NCBI RefSeq assembly: GCF_003797835.1
Contig: NZ_RKMF01000002.1
Coordinates: 186,001-250,000, forward strand
DNA: 64,000 nt
Source of the DNA: Kocuria soli
Lineage (GTDB): Bacteria; Actinomycetota; Actinomycetes; Actinomycetales; Micrococcaceae
Direction: 5' to 3'
The notes under the pieces were generated by a model. It made no database searches. It was not told where the DNA came from and saw only the letters and a program-made list of their open reading frames with translations. This document shows, in pieces, positions 50,125 to 59,039 of this stretch. Position numbers and translations under genes: made by a program. Each line of letters begins with the position of its first letter. Position 1 is the stretch's first letter.

Positions 50125-50249
50125 GATCGTGAGAGACTGTGTCACTGATCCGTCACGCCGGGACGGTCGTCCGTCCCAGGGTCGGCCTGACCACCCTGGG
50201 TTCCGCACCCGCACATCCTCCCGGCCCCGTTCGTTCCGAAAGGCCAGCC

Positions 50250-52103
50250 TTGTCCCCACAGGCCGTCGTTCCGCCCGTGCCGGCGAGCACCGACCCGTCG
50301 TTGCTGCGCAATTTCTGCATCATCGCGCACATCGATCACGGCAAGTCCACCCTGGCCGACCGCATGCTGCAGGCCACCGGCGTGGTCACGCCCCGTGAGA
50401 TGAAGGCGCAGTACCTGGATCGCATGGACATCGAGCGCGAGCGCGGCATTACCATCAAGTCCCAGGCCGTCCGCATGCCGTGGCGGGCCGACGGCACGGA
50501 CTTCGCGCTCAACATGATCGACACCCCGGGGCACGTGGACTTCACCTACGAGGTCTCCCGTTCGCTGGCGGCTTGCGAGGGCGCGCTCTTGTTGGTCGAT
50601 GCCGCACAGGGCATCGAGGCCCAGACCCTGGCCAACCTGTACCTGGCACTAGAGAACGACCTGGCCATCATTCCCGTGCTCAACAAGATCGACCTCCCCG
50701 CCGCGCAGCCGGAGAAGTACGCGGAGGAACTCGGCAACCTGATCGGCGAGGACCCGGACCGCGTGCTGCGGGTGTCGGGCAAGACCGGTGAAGGCGTCGA
50801 AGCTCTGCTGGACCGGATCGTCGAGGAGATTCCGGCGCCCGTGGGGCAGCCGGACCAGGCCTCCCGCGCCATGATCTTCGACTCCGTGTTCGACACCTAC
50901 CGCGGCGTGGTCACGTACGTGCGCGTCGTCGACGGCGATCTCAAACCGCGTGAGCGCATCAAGATGATGTCCACGGGGGCCGAACACGAACTGCTCGAGA
51001 TCGGCGTCATCTCACCGGAACCCAAGCCCACCAAGGGCCTGGGGGTCGGCGAGGTCGGCTACCTGATCACGGGCGTGAAGGACGTGCGCCAGTCCCGCGT
51101 GGGTGACACGGTCACGGCTGCGGCCAAGGGTGCCACGCAGGAACTCGGCGGCTACGAGGACCCGAAGCCCATGGTGTTCTCGGGTCTGTTCCCCATCGAC
51201 GGGTCGGACTACCCGGCGCTGCGTGACGCCCTCGAAAAGCTGCAGCTCAACGACGCCGCACTGGTCTGGGAACCCGAGACGTCGGCCGCCCTGGGGTTCG
51301 GCTTCCGCTGTGGCTTCCTGGGTCTGCTGCACCTGGAGATCACGCGGGAGCGACTGGAACGCGAGTTCGACCTGGCGCTGATCTCCACGGCGCCGTCGGT
51401 GTCCTACGACGTGACTCTGGAGGACAACACCGAAACGGTGGTGACCAACCCGTCCGAGTTCCCCGAGGGCAAGATCAAGGAGATCCGCGAGCCCATGGTC
51501 TCGGCCACCATCCTGGCGCCGTCGGACTTCGTGGGCGCGATCATGGAACTGTGTCAGTCCAAACGCGGCCAGATGGGTGGGATGGACTACCTCTCCGAGG
51601 ACCGCGTCGAGCTGCGCTACCGCCTGCCGTTGGCCGAGATCGTCCTGGACTTCTTCGACCAGCTCAAGTCCAAGACCAAGGGCTATGCCTCCTTGGACTG
51701 GAAGGCCGACGGGCAGGAGGCCGCCGACCTGGTCAAGGTGGACGTGCTCCTGCAGGGCGAACGCGTTGATGCGTTCTCGGCGATCACGCACAAGGACAAG
51801 GCCTACTCCTACGGCGTCATGATGGCGGGCAAACTCAAGGACCTGATCCCGCGTCAGCAGTACGAGGTTCCCATCCAGGCGGCGATCGGATCCCGCATCA
51901 TCGCCCGCGAGAACATCCGGGCCATGCGCAAGGACGTGCTCTCCAAGTGCTACGGCGGTGACATTTCCCGCAAGCGCAAGCTGCTCGAGAAGCAGAAGGA
52001 GGGCAAGAAGCGTATGAAGATGGTGGGGCGCGTGGAGGTGCCGCAGGAGGCCTTCGTGGCCGCGCTCTCCTCGGACAGTTCCTCGGCGGACAAGAAGAAG
52101 TGA
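50250..52103 (+). CDS. lepA: Elongation factor 4 (LepA)
   Basis: The 617-residue translational GTPase has G1 AHIDHGKST, switch [15 protein letters not shown]3 DTPGHVDF and G4 NKIDLP. The EF-G-like domains follow, and the LepA-specific C-terminus ends [22 protein letters not shown]. It acts on the ribosome under ionic or cold stress and in initiation. TTG 50250 is chosen because GAAAGG lies 7 nt upstream; the open frame extends further 5' without a family match. It is followed by a gene with a 4-nt overlap. Confidence 0.96.
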   Translation: MSPQAVVPPVPASTDPSLLRNFCIIAHIDHGKSTLADRMLQATGVVTPREMKAQYLDRMDIERERGITIKSQAVRMPWRADGTDFALNMIDTPGHVDFTYEVSRSLAACEGALLLVDAAQGIEAQTLANLYLALENDLAIIPVLNKIDLPAAQPEKYAEELGNLIGEDPDRVLRVSGKTGEGVEALLDRIVEEIPAPVGQPDQASRAMIFDSVFDTYRGVVTYVRVVDGDLKPRERIKMMSTGAEHELLEIGVISPEPKPTKGLGVGEVGYLITGVKDVRQSRVGDTVTAAAKGATQELGGYEDPKPMVFSGLFPIDGSDYPALRDALEKLQLNDAALVWEPETSAALGFGFRCGFLGLLHLEITRERLEREFDLALISTAPSVSYDVTLEDNTETVVTNPSEFPEGKIKEIREPMVSATILAPSDFVGAIMELCQSKRGQMGGMDYLSEDRVELRYRLPLAEIVLDFFDQLKSKTKGYASLDWKADGQEAADLVKVDVLLQGERVDAFSAITHKDKAYSYGVMMAGKLKDLIPRQQYEVPIQAAIGSRIIARENIRAMRKDVLSKCYGGDISRKRKLLEKQKEGKKRMKMVGRVEVPQEAFVAALSSDSSSADKKK

Positions 52104-52792
52104 CGGCCAGCGTGCCCGGGACGACGGGGTCCCGCGTGCGCGCGGTGGCGACGTCGTACAAACCGCGCACGGAGGACGCCTGGGGTCTCGTGCAGCATGC
52201 GGGGGTGCCGGGTGCGGTCTGGGTGATCGACGGGGCCACTCCACTCGGCGTAGCAGACCGTGTCCTGGGCAACGCCCAGGTCTCCCACTTCGCGTGGGCA
52301 CTCAGCGAAGCCTTGACCAACCACCTCGCGGCCGTTCCCGGACTGCCCGTACGGGCCAGCGTGCTCGGCGCCGTCGAAGCGTCCCGTGCTGACGCAGCAC
52401 GGTCTTTCGCCGCGAGGTATCCCGGCGCCACGGTCCCCACCGCCACACTCGCGCTGGTCCTGCGCCACGGCCCACACCTGGTCGCAGTGACCCTGGGGGA
52501 TTCGGCGCTGTGGGTCGAGACAGCGGACGGACTCCGGGCCGTGGTCGATCCGCAGTACGTGGGCAACGAGGACCGCGCCCTGTCCCGCTGGCGGGCACTG
52601 GTCGAGGACGGCATGTCGACGCAACGCGCCTACGCTGAGGTGTTGGCGGGCCAGGCCGCCGCCCGGCCCCTGCGCAACACGCCACAAGGGCTGTGGATCC
52701 TGGGTGACTCCGCGGAGGCGGCCCCCCACGCGACGGTGGTGACATTCGCGGCCGCCGGGCCAACGCGCGTCGTCGTGGCCGCGATCCTGTGA
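52100..52792 (+). CDS. PP2C-like phosphatase-fold protein
   Basis: The 230-residue product has the layout of a small PP2C-type protein. [10 protein letters not shown] precedes [13 protein letters not shown] (metal Asp, as in aVaDGaGG), and [11 protein letters not shown] precedes [12 protein letters not shown] (as in GDSr). Several canonical PP2C residues are missing or changed: the second Gly pair is TPLG, and the C-terminal DN motif is not evident. Activity is therefore uncertain. It is translationally coupled to lepA. The last residues form a hydrophobic strand. A receptor or kinase partner is not adjacent. Confidence 0.6.
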   Translation: MTASVPGTTGSRVRAVATSYKPRTEDAWGLVQHAGVPGAVWVIDGATPLGVADRVLGNAQVSHFAWALSEALTNHLAAVPGLPVRASVLGAVEASRADAARSFAARYPGATVPTATLALVLRHGPHLVAVTLGDSALWVETADGLRAVVDPQYVGNEDRALSRWRALVEDGMSTQRAYAEVLAGQAAARPLRNTPQGLWILGDSAEAAPHATVVTFAAAGPTRVVVAAIL

Positions 52793-52797
52793 CCCCG

Positions 52798-52841
52798 CCC
52801 GACCACCCCACCCCACCCGACCACCCCACCCGACCACCCCA
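52798..52841 (+). repeat. Three copies of a 13-bp direct repeat before hemW
   Basis: CCCGACCACCCCA occurs exactly at 52798-52810, 52816-52828 and 52829-52841. The last two are adjacent and the first is separated by 5 nt. The array fills the gap between the PP2C-like gene and the hemW ribosome binding site. Confidence 0.9.
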
Positions 52842-52859
52842 TGCAGAGGAGTGCCCGTA

Positions 52860-54098
52860 GTGCCCGCCCAACCCGAAGGTGACGCCGCCCCAGCCGACGG
52901 CCTGTTGCCGCCCAGCGTGCTCCCGGGGGCACAGGACCGGCGCCTGAGCCTGTACGTCCACGTGCCGTTCTGCTCCGTTCGGTGCGGGTACTGCGACTTC
53001 AACACCTACACGGCCCAGGAGCTCGGCCCGGGCGTGTCCCAGGAGGCCTACGCCGCCGATGCCGAAACCGAGCTGCGCTTCGCGCGTTCCGTTCTGGTGG
53101 ACTCGGGGCTGCCCCATCGGCCGCTGCACACGGTCTTTTTCGGGGGCGGAACCCCCACTCGGCTGCCCGCAGAGGACTTGGTGAGCATCCTGGGCACGGC
53201 CCGCGACCAGTTCGGGTTGGCCCCGGGAGCCGAGGTCACCACGGAAGCCAATCCTGATTCCGTCACGGCGCAGGACCTCCGTGTCCTGGCGGACGGCGGA
53301 TTCACCCGCGTGTCCTTCGGGATGCAGTCGGCCGTGCCACACGTCCTGGCTGCACTGGACCGCACGCACGATCCCCGCAACGTGGGCCGGGTGGTCGAGT
53401 GGGCCAAGGAGGCCGGACTGTCAGTGAGTGTGGATCTGATCTACGGCACGCCCGGGGAGTCCCTGGCGGACTGGGACCGGTCGGTCCGGGAAGCACTTTC
53501 CTACGAACCGGACCACGTCAGCGCCTATTCGCTGATCGTGGAGGACGGGACCCGCATGGCCGCGCAGATGCGCCGCGGAGAGCTCCCGGGGATCGACCCG
53601 GACGACCAGGCCGACAAGTACGAACTCGCGGAATCCGTGCTGGCCGAGGCCGGTTTTGAGTGGTACGAGATCTCCAACTGGTCCCGCGAGGCGCACGGGC
53701 GAAGCGCCGTGGAGAACCGGTCGGCCCACAATCTCGCCTACTGGCACAACCAGGACTGGTGGGGCGTGGGCCCCGGGGCCCACAGCCACGTCGGGGGAGT
53801 CCGGTGGTGGAACCGAAAGCATCCGGTTCCCTACACGAATGCAGTGCGGGCCGGTCGTTCACCGGCCGTGGGGCGAGAGGCCCTGGACGAGGAGACCAGG
53901 CTGTTCGAACGGATCATGTTGGAGACGCGCACGGCCGATGGATTGCCGGTGGACGCGCTGCCCGCTGAGCGACGGTCGGAGGTCGCGGGTCTCGTGGCGG
54001 AGGGTCTGGTGGACGGCCGCGCTGCGGTCGGAGGCCGTGTGGTGCTCACGCTGCGCGGTCGCCTGTTGGGCGACGCGGTGGTCCGTCGACTCGTGTGA
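52860..54098 (+). CDS. hemW: Radical SAM heme chaperone HemW (coproporphyrinogen oxidase-like)
   Basis: The 412-residue protein has the radical-SAM cluster motif PFCSVRCGYCDFN with Cys38, Cys42 and Cys45. FFGGGTPTRLP and RVSFGMQSAVPHVL follow, all typical of HemW. HemW binds heme and delivers it to respiratory enzymes; it lacks the extra N-terminal features of oxygen-independent coproporphyrinogen oxidase HemN. GTG 52860 is preferred because AGAGGAG lies 8 nt before it; GTG 52851 overlaps that site. Confidence 0.92.
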   Translation: MPAQPEGDAAPADGLLPPSVLPGAQDRRLSLYVHVPFCSVRCGYCDFNTYTAQELGPGVSQEAYAADAETELRFARSVLVDSGLPHRPLHTVFFGGGTPTRLPAEDLVSILGTARDQFGLAPGAEVTTEANPDSVTAQDLRVLADGGFTRVSFGMQSAVPHVLAALDRTHDPRNVGRVVEWAKEAGLSVSVDLIYGTPGESLADWDRSVREALSYEPDHVSAYSLIVEDGTRMAAQMRRGELPGIDPDDQADKYELAESVLAEAGFEWYEISNWSREAHGRSAVENRSAHNLAYWHNQDWWGVGPGAHSHVGGVRWWNRKHPVPYTNAVRAGRSPAVGREALDEETRLFERIMLETRTADGLPVDALPAERRSEVAGLVAEGLVDGRAAVGGRVVLTLRGRLLGDAVVRRLV

Positions 54099-54109
54099 CC
54101 GCTACCGCT

Positions 54110-54646
54110 TCACCGCTCGTTCGTGTCCTGCGTGCGCTGGCCGGGGCGCACGGCCGTGATCTCGCCGGTGGCGTCGATCGGACCGGATTCCTGGCGGGCC
54201 TTGCGGCGCTCGGCCCGATGGCGGGTCACCAGGTCGTAGAGGTACCAGTTGAAGCGGTACACGTAGGGCCTGCCCTTGTTGACCGTCACGGCAGCGATTA
54301 CGGAGAACACGGCCAGGGCCAGCCATGTCGCCGCGCCAATCAAGGCGAAGGCCCATCCCACGTAAGGGACGAAGGCCAGCAGCGCACAGGCGATGACGAT
54401 CAGCGTGGGGCCGAAGGTGAAATTGGCCGCCTCAAGCGACTCCTGTTGGGTGAAACGCGCGCGTCCGCGGGACCACCGGTGGATCAGGATGCTCGGGAGA
54501 CAGCCGGCGAACCCGAGCATGTGTGCCAAGGTGGCCAGCTGCTGGTCGTCCGTGACGCTGACCGGATGGGGTCGAGCGGAGACTCCTTCGAACGGTGTCT
54601 TCTGCTGCTCGTCGGTTCCACGGCTGCTGTTGGTCGAAACGGGCAC
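54110..54646 (-). CDS. DUF4870-domain membrane protein
   Basis: The 178-residue product has a polar N-terminus, then DDQQLATLAHMLGFAGCLPS, RFTQQESLEAANFTF and hydrophobic helices LIVIACALLAFVPYVGWAFA and ATWLALAVFSVIAAVTV. This order (LAHxxG, then QxxEAxNF, then two to three helices) is that of DUF4870 proteins. A charged tail follows. GTG 54646 has GAAGG 5 nt upstream; an upstream GTG at 54679 lies inside a 7-bp hairpin (54665-54683). Function unknown. Confidence 0.8.
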   Translation of the reverse strand: MPVSTNSSRGTDEQQKTPFEGVSARPHPVSVTDDQQLATLAHMLGFAGCLPSILIHRWSRGRARFTQQESLEAANFTFGPTLIVIACALLAFVPYVGWAFALIGAATWLALAVFSVIAAVTVNKGRPYVYRFNWYLYDLVTRHRAERRKARQESGPIDATGEITAVRPGQRTQDTNER

Positions 54647-54804
54647 GTCTACCTTCAAGATCGAGACCGTGCAGATCACGGTCGAACGGTCGGTGCTGCC
54701 AGCTGGATGTCGGCGCAGCGGGCCGGTTCCTGGGAGCCGGCGGCCGCTGGTGTCGCGGCAAATCGGTCAGCCCAGAGTTTACCCGCCCGCTCGGCGGTTC
54801 CTTG

Positions 54805-55662
54805 TCAGGCGACGGTGACGAAGTCGATCAGTTCCTCCACCCGACCCAGCAGGGCGGGTTCGAGGTCGGCGTAGGTGTCAACCTTGGCCAGGATCCGACT
54901 CCACGCCTTGCCCGTGTCCTCGGCGTTGGCATGCGGCCACCCGAGGCCCTTGCAGATCCCCGTCTTCCAGTCCGTCCCGCGGGGCACGTGCGGCCAGGCG
55001 GGGATGCCCAGCACGGAGGGTTTCACGGCCTGCCAGATGTCGATGTACGGGTGCCCCAGGATCAGGACGTTGCCCGGTGCCGACGGGACCCGCATGGTTT
55101 GTTCCGCGATCCGCGACTCCTTGGAGCCCTGCACCAGGTGGTCCACCAGGATCCCCAGGCGACGCGTCGGCCCCGGTTGAAAGTCGGCTACCGCGGCGGC
55201 CAGGTCGTCCACGCCGTGCAAGGGTTCGACGACGATGCCCTCGACGGCCAGGTCGTGTCCCCAGACCTTGGCCACCAGTTCGGCGTCGTGCTTGCCCTCG
55301 ACCCAGATCCTGGAGGCCTTGGCCGTGCGGGCACGGAAGCCTTCGACCTCGACGGAGCCGGAGCGGGTCCGGCGAGGTGCAGACTTCTGCTCACGCCGTC
55401 GTGGTTCTGCGGCAATGACCGGCTGTCCCTCGTACAGGAAACCGGGCCCGAGGGGGAAGGCCCGAACCTTGCCGCGGCGGTCCTCCAGACCGAGCACGCG
55501 CATTCCGCCGATGGTCTCCAAGGACACGACCGCACCGACCCACCCGGTGGACACCTCTTCCAGGACCAATCCTCGAGCGACGGGCAGGGGCTGTGCCTGC
55601 GGGGGACGGCGCTGGGCGGAGAGCGATTCCAGGCTCTGCGGACCCCAAGACGGACCGGACAA
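54805..55662 (-). CDS. DUF3097 protein (Toprim-like motif seen by eye)
   Basis: The 285-residue product matches actinobacterial DUF3097: VARGLVLEEVSTGWVGAVV near the start, then RIWVEGKHDAELVAKVWG and GILVDHLVQGSKESRI, ending in VEELIDFV. The VEGKHDAELV and GILVDHLV pair resembles the conserved Glu and Asp strands of Toprim domains, which is my reading and not an established assignment. It starts at TTG 55662 with AGGAGG 6 nt upstream. It is divergent from hrcA and upstream of the DUF4870 gene. Confidence 0.85.
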   Translation of the reverse strand: MSGPSWGPQSLESLSAQRRPPQAQPLPVARGLVLEEVSTGWVGAVVSLETIGGMRVLGLEDRRGKVRAFPLGPGFLYEGQPVIAAEPRRREQKSAPRRTRSGSVEVEGFRARTAKASRIWVEGKHDAELVAKVWGHDLAVEGIVVEPLHGVDDLAAAVADFQPGPTRRLGILVDHLVQGSKESRIAEQTMRVPSAPGNVLILGHPYIDIWQAVKPSVLGIPAWPHVPRGTDWKTGICKGLGWPHANAEDTGKAWSRILAKVDTYADLEPALLGRVEELIDFVTVA

Positions 55663-55793
55663 GGGTTGCCTCCTGGCATCACTGGGACAAGCGCGGGACG
55701 TGGATTCGGCGGGTGGAACGGGCGTTCACGGCCGGAATCAGCCGCGAGCGTACCAAGGGGCCGGGCCCACGTCGCGGATCGACCCCGGACCGC

Positions 55794-55799
55794 TAGACT
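55794..55799 (+). promoter_or_regulatory. Candidate -10 box of hrcA
   Basis: TAGACT precedes the CIRCE element by 2 nt, placing the operator across the predicted transcript start near 55806. Confidence 0.5.
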
Positions 55800-55801
55800 C
55801 A

Positions 55802-55828
55802 TTGGCACTGTGTGGGGCAGAGTGCCAA
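55802..55828 (+). promoter_or_regulatory. CIRCE element (HrcA operator)
   Basis: TTGGCACTG-N9-GAGTGCCAA matches the CIRCE form TTAGCACTC-N9-GAGTGCTAA. The A-to-G change at position 3 of the left arm is compensated in the right arm, and only the innermost pair is broken. It lies 54 nt before the hrcA ATG. Confidence 0.85.
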
Positions 55829-55882
55829 CCGGGTACGGTGCCTGGCCGCTGAGACCGATCGCTTGCAGAAGGAGGACTCGTG

Positions 55883-56896
55883 ATGGACCACCCCCGACGT
55901 CTGCAGGTGCTTCAGGCCATCGTGGAGGACTACGTCCATTCCCGGGAGCCGGTCGGTTCGCAGGCGCTGGTCGAACGCCACCGACTGGGCGTCTCCTCGG
56001 CGACGGTTCGCAACGACATGGGCGTCCTGGAGGACGAGGGACTCATCATGGCCCCGCACACGAGTGCCGGTCGTATCCCGACGGAAAAGGGCTACCGCGC
56101 TTTCGTCGACCGGATCACCTCGCTCAAACCTCTCTCGGCACCCGAACGGCGGGCCATCCGCACGCTGCTGGAAGGTGCGGAGGACATCGACGACGTCATG
56201 GAGCGCACGGTGCGGCTCCTGTCCCAACTGACTCACCAGGTGGCGGTCGTGCAGTACCCGACGGTCACAGTGACCACGGTGCGCCACGTGGAACTCGTGC
56301 GAATGGACGAACACCAGGTGTTGGTCGTCCTCATCCCCACGGACGGGCGCGTGTCCCAGCGGGTGACCAGGCTGCCGGTGGCCGTGTCCGAGTCCGACGT
56401 GCTCGACGCCCGTGCCCGCGTCCTGGCCCTCACCACCGGCCGGGCGGTCTCCGAGGCCGTCGCGGCTGTGACGGCGGCCGTTCTTAAGGTTCCACAGCCG
56501 GAACGCGTCGTGTTGGCGGCCGTGGCAGAGGCTCTGCAGGCGCTGGGCGCCACGAGTGCCGAGCAACGCATGGTGATGGCCGGAACAGCCAACCTTGCCC
56601 AGTCCACGGGTGACTTTGCTCGTACAATCGGCCCCGTGCTCGAAGCACTCGAGGAACAGGTGGCGCTGCTACGACTCCTGTCCGAGATGGAGCAGGACGA
56701 ACGTGGAATCGCCGTCCGCATCGGCGCCGAGGACGCCTCCGACCCGCTGGTCGAGACGGCCGTCGTGGCCACCGGGTACGGACCCCACGACGGCGCCAAG
56801 CTGGGCGTTCTGGGACCCACGCGCATGGATTACCCGTCCACCATGGCGGCGGTCCGCGCGGTGGCCCGCTATCTCTCGAGGGTGCTGCAGAACTGA
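55883..56896 (+). CDS. hrcA: Heat-inducible transcription repressor HrcA
   Basis: The 337-residue repressor starts with a winged-helix domain: DHPRRLQVLQAIVEDYV, EPVGSQALVERHRLGVSSATVRNDM and TSAGRIPTEKGYRAFVD. A GAF-like domain follows, ending MDYPSTMAAVRAVARYLS. It represses chaperone genes at CIRCE sites and is itself preceded by one, so it is autoregulated. ATG 55883 is preferred because AAGGAGG is 7 nt upstream; GTG 55880 would be only 4 nt away. dnaJ and rsmE follow. Confidence 0.95.
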   Translation: MDHPRRLQVLQAIVEDYVHSREPVGSQALVERHRLGVSSATVRNDMGVLEDEGLIMAPHTSAGRIPTEKGYRAFVDRITSLKPLSAPERRAIRTLLEGAEDIDDVMERTVRLLSQLTHQVAVVQYPTVTVTTVRHVELVRMDEHQVLVVLIPTDGRVSQRVTRLPVAVSESDVLDARARVLALTTGRAVSEAVAAVTAAVLKVPQPERVVLAAVAEALQALGATSAEQRMVMAGTANLAQSTGDFARTIGPVLEALEEQVALLRLLSEMEQDERGIAVRIGAEDASDPLVETAVVATGYGPHDGAKLGVLGPTRMDYPSTMAAVRAVARYLSRVLQN

Positions 56897-56984
56897 GCCC
56901 TTCGCCGACCGGGCCCGTCCGGTCCGTCGCTGTTCGCGCGCTCGCGGACGGTGGACCGAGCACTCACGGCCGGGCCCAGACACC

Positions 56985-57011
56985 ACTTCAGACACTTCAG
57001 AAACTTCAGAC
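56985..57011 (+). repeat. Three tandem 9-bp units upstream of dnaJ
   Basis: ACTTCAGAC, ACTTCAGAA and ACTTCAGAC lie head to tail at 56985-57011, ending 24 nt before the dnaJ TTG start, in the 139-nt gap after hrcA. Confidence 0.9.
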
Positions 57012-57035
57012 AACGACGACGGAACGGACTAATCG

Positions 57036-58193
57036 TTGAGCGATCACTACCAGACCCTTGGGGTCTCCCGCGATGCCAGCGCAGAGGAGATCAAGCGTGC
57101 GTACCGCAAGAAGGCGCGAAAGCTGCACCCGGACGTCAACCCTTCCCCGGAAGCAGCCGAAGAGTTCAAACGGGTGGCGCACGCCAACGACGTCCTCTCG
57201 GACCCGGAGAAGCGGCGGATCTACGACGCCACGGGCGACGAGAACGGTCAGAGTGGTTTCGGCGGCGCAGGTGGTTTCGGTGGTGCCGGCTTCGGTGGAT
57301 TCGGCGACATCTTCGACGCCTTCTTCCAGGGAGCCGGCGGCCAACAGGGCCCGAAGTCTCGTACCCGTCAGGGGCAGGACGCCCTGATCACCGAGGCCGT
57401 TTCCCTGCAGGAAGCCGTGTTCGGCACCGACAAGCGCATCACGGTTGACACCGCCGTCGTGTGCCCCGAGTGCAGCGGCTCCTGCTGCCAGCCAGGGACG
57501 GAACCGACCCAATGCGGGATCTGCGGCGGTGCCGGACAGGTGCGTCAGCCCATCCGCTCGCCCCTGGGCACCGTCATGACCGTAGCCCCCTGCCACGCTT
57601 GTGACGGGTTCGGCACCGTCATCGAGCACCCCTGCCAGGAGTGCTACGGCCAGGGCCGTGTGCGGGACAAGCGTCAGCTCAACGTCAAGATCCCCGCGGG
57701 TGTGCGCACCGGCACTCGCATTCGCCTGACGGGCCAGGGGGAGGCGGGGACCGCCGGCGGCCCCAACGGTGACCTCTATGTGGAAACCCGGGTGCAGAAC
57801 GATCCCACCTTCCGTCGCGACGGGGACGACCTGCACATGGTCGTGCGGGTTCCCATGGTCGCCGCCAGCCTGGGCACCACGCTCAAGGTGGACACCTTCG
57901 ACGGTCCGCAGGACATCGGCGTCGATCCCGGGACCCAGTCCGGGCAGACCATCAAGATGTCGGGCCTGGGCGCCGGTCGGTTGAACAGCCGCGACGGAGC
58001 GCGCGGGAATCTGGTGGTGCACCTGGAGGTCTCCACACCGACGGACCTCGACGACCGGCAACGCCAACTGCTCGAGGAACTGGCCGAACTCCGCGGCGAA
58101 CAGCGCCACACCGGCACGGCGATCAGCACCGCCGGAGAACGTGGGGCCTCCGGGTTCTTCTCCCGTCTTCGTGACCGGTTCGCCGACTCGTGA
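57036..58193 (+). CDS. dnaJ: Chaperone protein DnaJ (HrcA-linked, DnaJ2 type)
   Basis: The 385-residue co-chaperone has a J domain with [12 protein letters not shown] (HPD), a short Gly/Phe-rich region ([17 protein letters not shown]), four CxxCxGxx repeats and two beta-sandwich substrate domains. The first repeat reads CPECSGSC, with Cys instead of Gly at the end, and the others are [16 protein letters not shown] and CQECYGQG. It stimulates DnaK ATPase. Translation starts at TTG 57036. Its position after hrcA is typical of the second actinobacterial DnaJ. rsmE overlaps it by 4 nt. Confidence 0.95.
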   Translation: MSDHYQTLGVSRDASAEEIKRAYRKKARKLHPDVNPSPEAAEEFKRVAHANDVLSDPEKRRIYDATGDENGQSGFGGAGGFGGAGFGGFGDIFDAFFQGAGGQQGPKSRTRQGQDALITEAVSLQEAVFGTDKRITVDTAVVCPECSGSCCQPGTEPTQCGICGGAGQVRQPIRSPLGTVMTVAPCHACDGFGTVIEHPCQECYGQGRVRDKRQLNVKIPAGVRTGTRIRLTGQGEAGTAGGPNGDLYVETRVQNDPTFRRDGDDLHMVVRVPMVAASLGTTLKVDTFDGPQDIGVDPGTQSGQTIKMSGLGAGRLNSRDGARGNLVVHLEVSTPTDLDDRQRQLLEELAELRGEQRHTGTAISTAGERGASGFFSRLRDRFADS

Positions 58194-59029
58194 GCCTCCC
58201 CGTATTCCGCGCCGAGGACCCGATCGACGAGCTACGTGAGGGTGACACCTACACGTTGACGGGCCCGGAGGCCCGGCACGCGGTGACCGTGCGCCGGTTG
58301 TCCGTCGACGAGGCCTTGGACGTCGTCGACGGACAGGGGACGCGCGTCACCGGGACGGTGACGGCCACGAACAAGGAACCCGGACGGGACACGGCAGGCG
58401 GTCCCGGTGCACCCTCTGGCGGGTCCTCCGGAGGGGACTGGGTCCGGCTCACCGTGACCGCCGTCGAAGCCCAACCGGCGCGTCGGCCTTCCCTGGTGCT
58501 GGTCCAGGCGCTGGCCAAGGGCGACCGGGACCTGCAGGCCGTGGAAACCTGCACGGAACTCGGCGTGGACGCGGTGATTCCGTGGCAGGCGGATCGCTCC
58601 GTGGCCCGCTTCCGCCCGGACCGGATGCACAAGCAGCTCGACAAGTGGCGGTCGACCGTGGTGGCAGCTGCCAAACAGTCCCGGCGGAGCCGGTGGCCCA
58701 TCGTTCAGGATCCCGTGAACAGTGCCGCTCTGGAAGCCAGGATCCGCGACGAGGGGCAGACCCGCTGGTGGATCCTGCACGAAGCCGCTGAGCAGACATT
58801 GGCGCAGGCACTTGCCGAGAACGCCGCTGTGGTCGATCCCCATCGCACAGATCCGCACGTGTTCGCCGTCGTGGTCGGGCCCGAAGGTGGAATCTCCGAA
58901 GTGGAACTCGGCCGTTTCGTCAGAGCCGGTGCTCAACCCGTGCTGTTGGGGCCGGAAGTGCTCAGGTCCTCGACGGCGGGGGCGGCTGCAGTCGTCATGC
59001 TCAACCAGGCGACGGGCCGGTGGTCCTGA
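58190..59029 (+). CDS. rsmE: 16S rRNA m3U1498 methyltransferase
   Basis: The 279-residue SPOUT-class enzyme has the PUA-like start ([17 protein letters not shown]) and [11 protein letters not shown] in the middle. The knot region [14 protein letters not shown], then [17 protein letters not shown], binds SAM. A Gly/Ser-rich insertion lies near residue 70. It is coupled to dnaJ and convergent with the lipoprotein gene. Confidence 0.94.
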   Translation: MSLPVFRAEDPIDELREGDTYTLTGPEARHAVTVRRLSVDEALDVVDGQGTRVTGTVTATNKEPGRDTAGGPGAPSGGSSGGDWVRLTVTAVEAQPARRPSLVLVQALAKGDRDLQAVETCTELGVDAVIPWQADRSVARFRPDRMHKQLDKWRSTVVAAAKQSRRSRWPIVQDPVNSAALEARIRDEGQTRWWILHEAAEQTLAQALAENAAVVDPHRTDPHVFAVVVGPEGGISEVELGRFVRAGAQPVLLGPEVLRSSTAGAAAVVMLNQATGRWS

Positions 59030-59039
59030 CCCCCTGACG

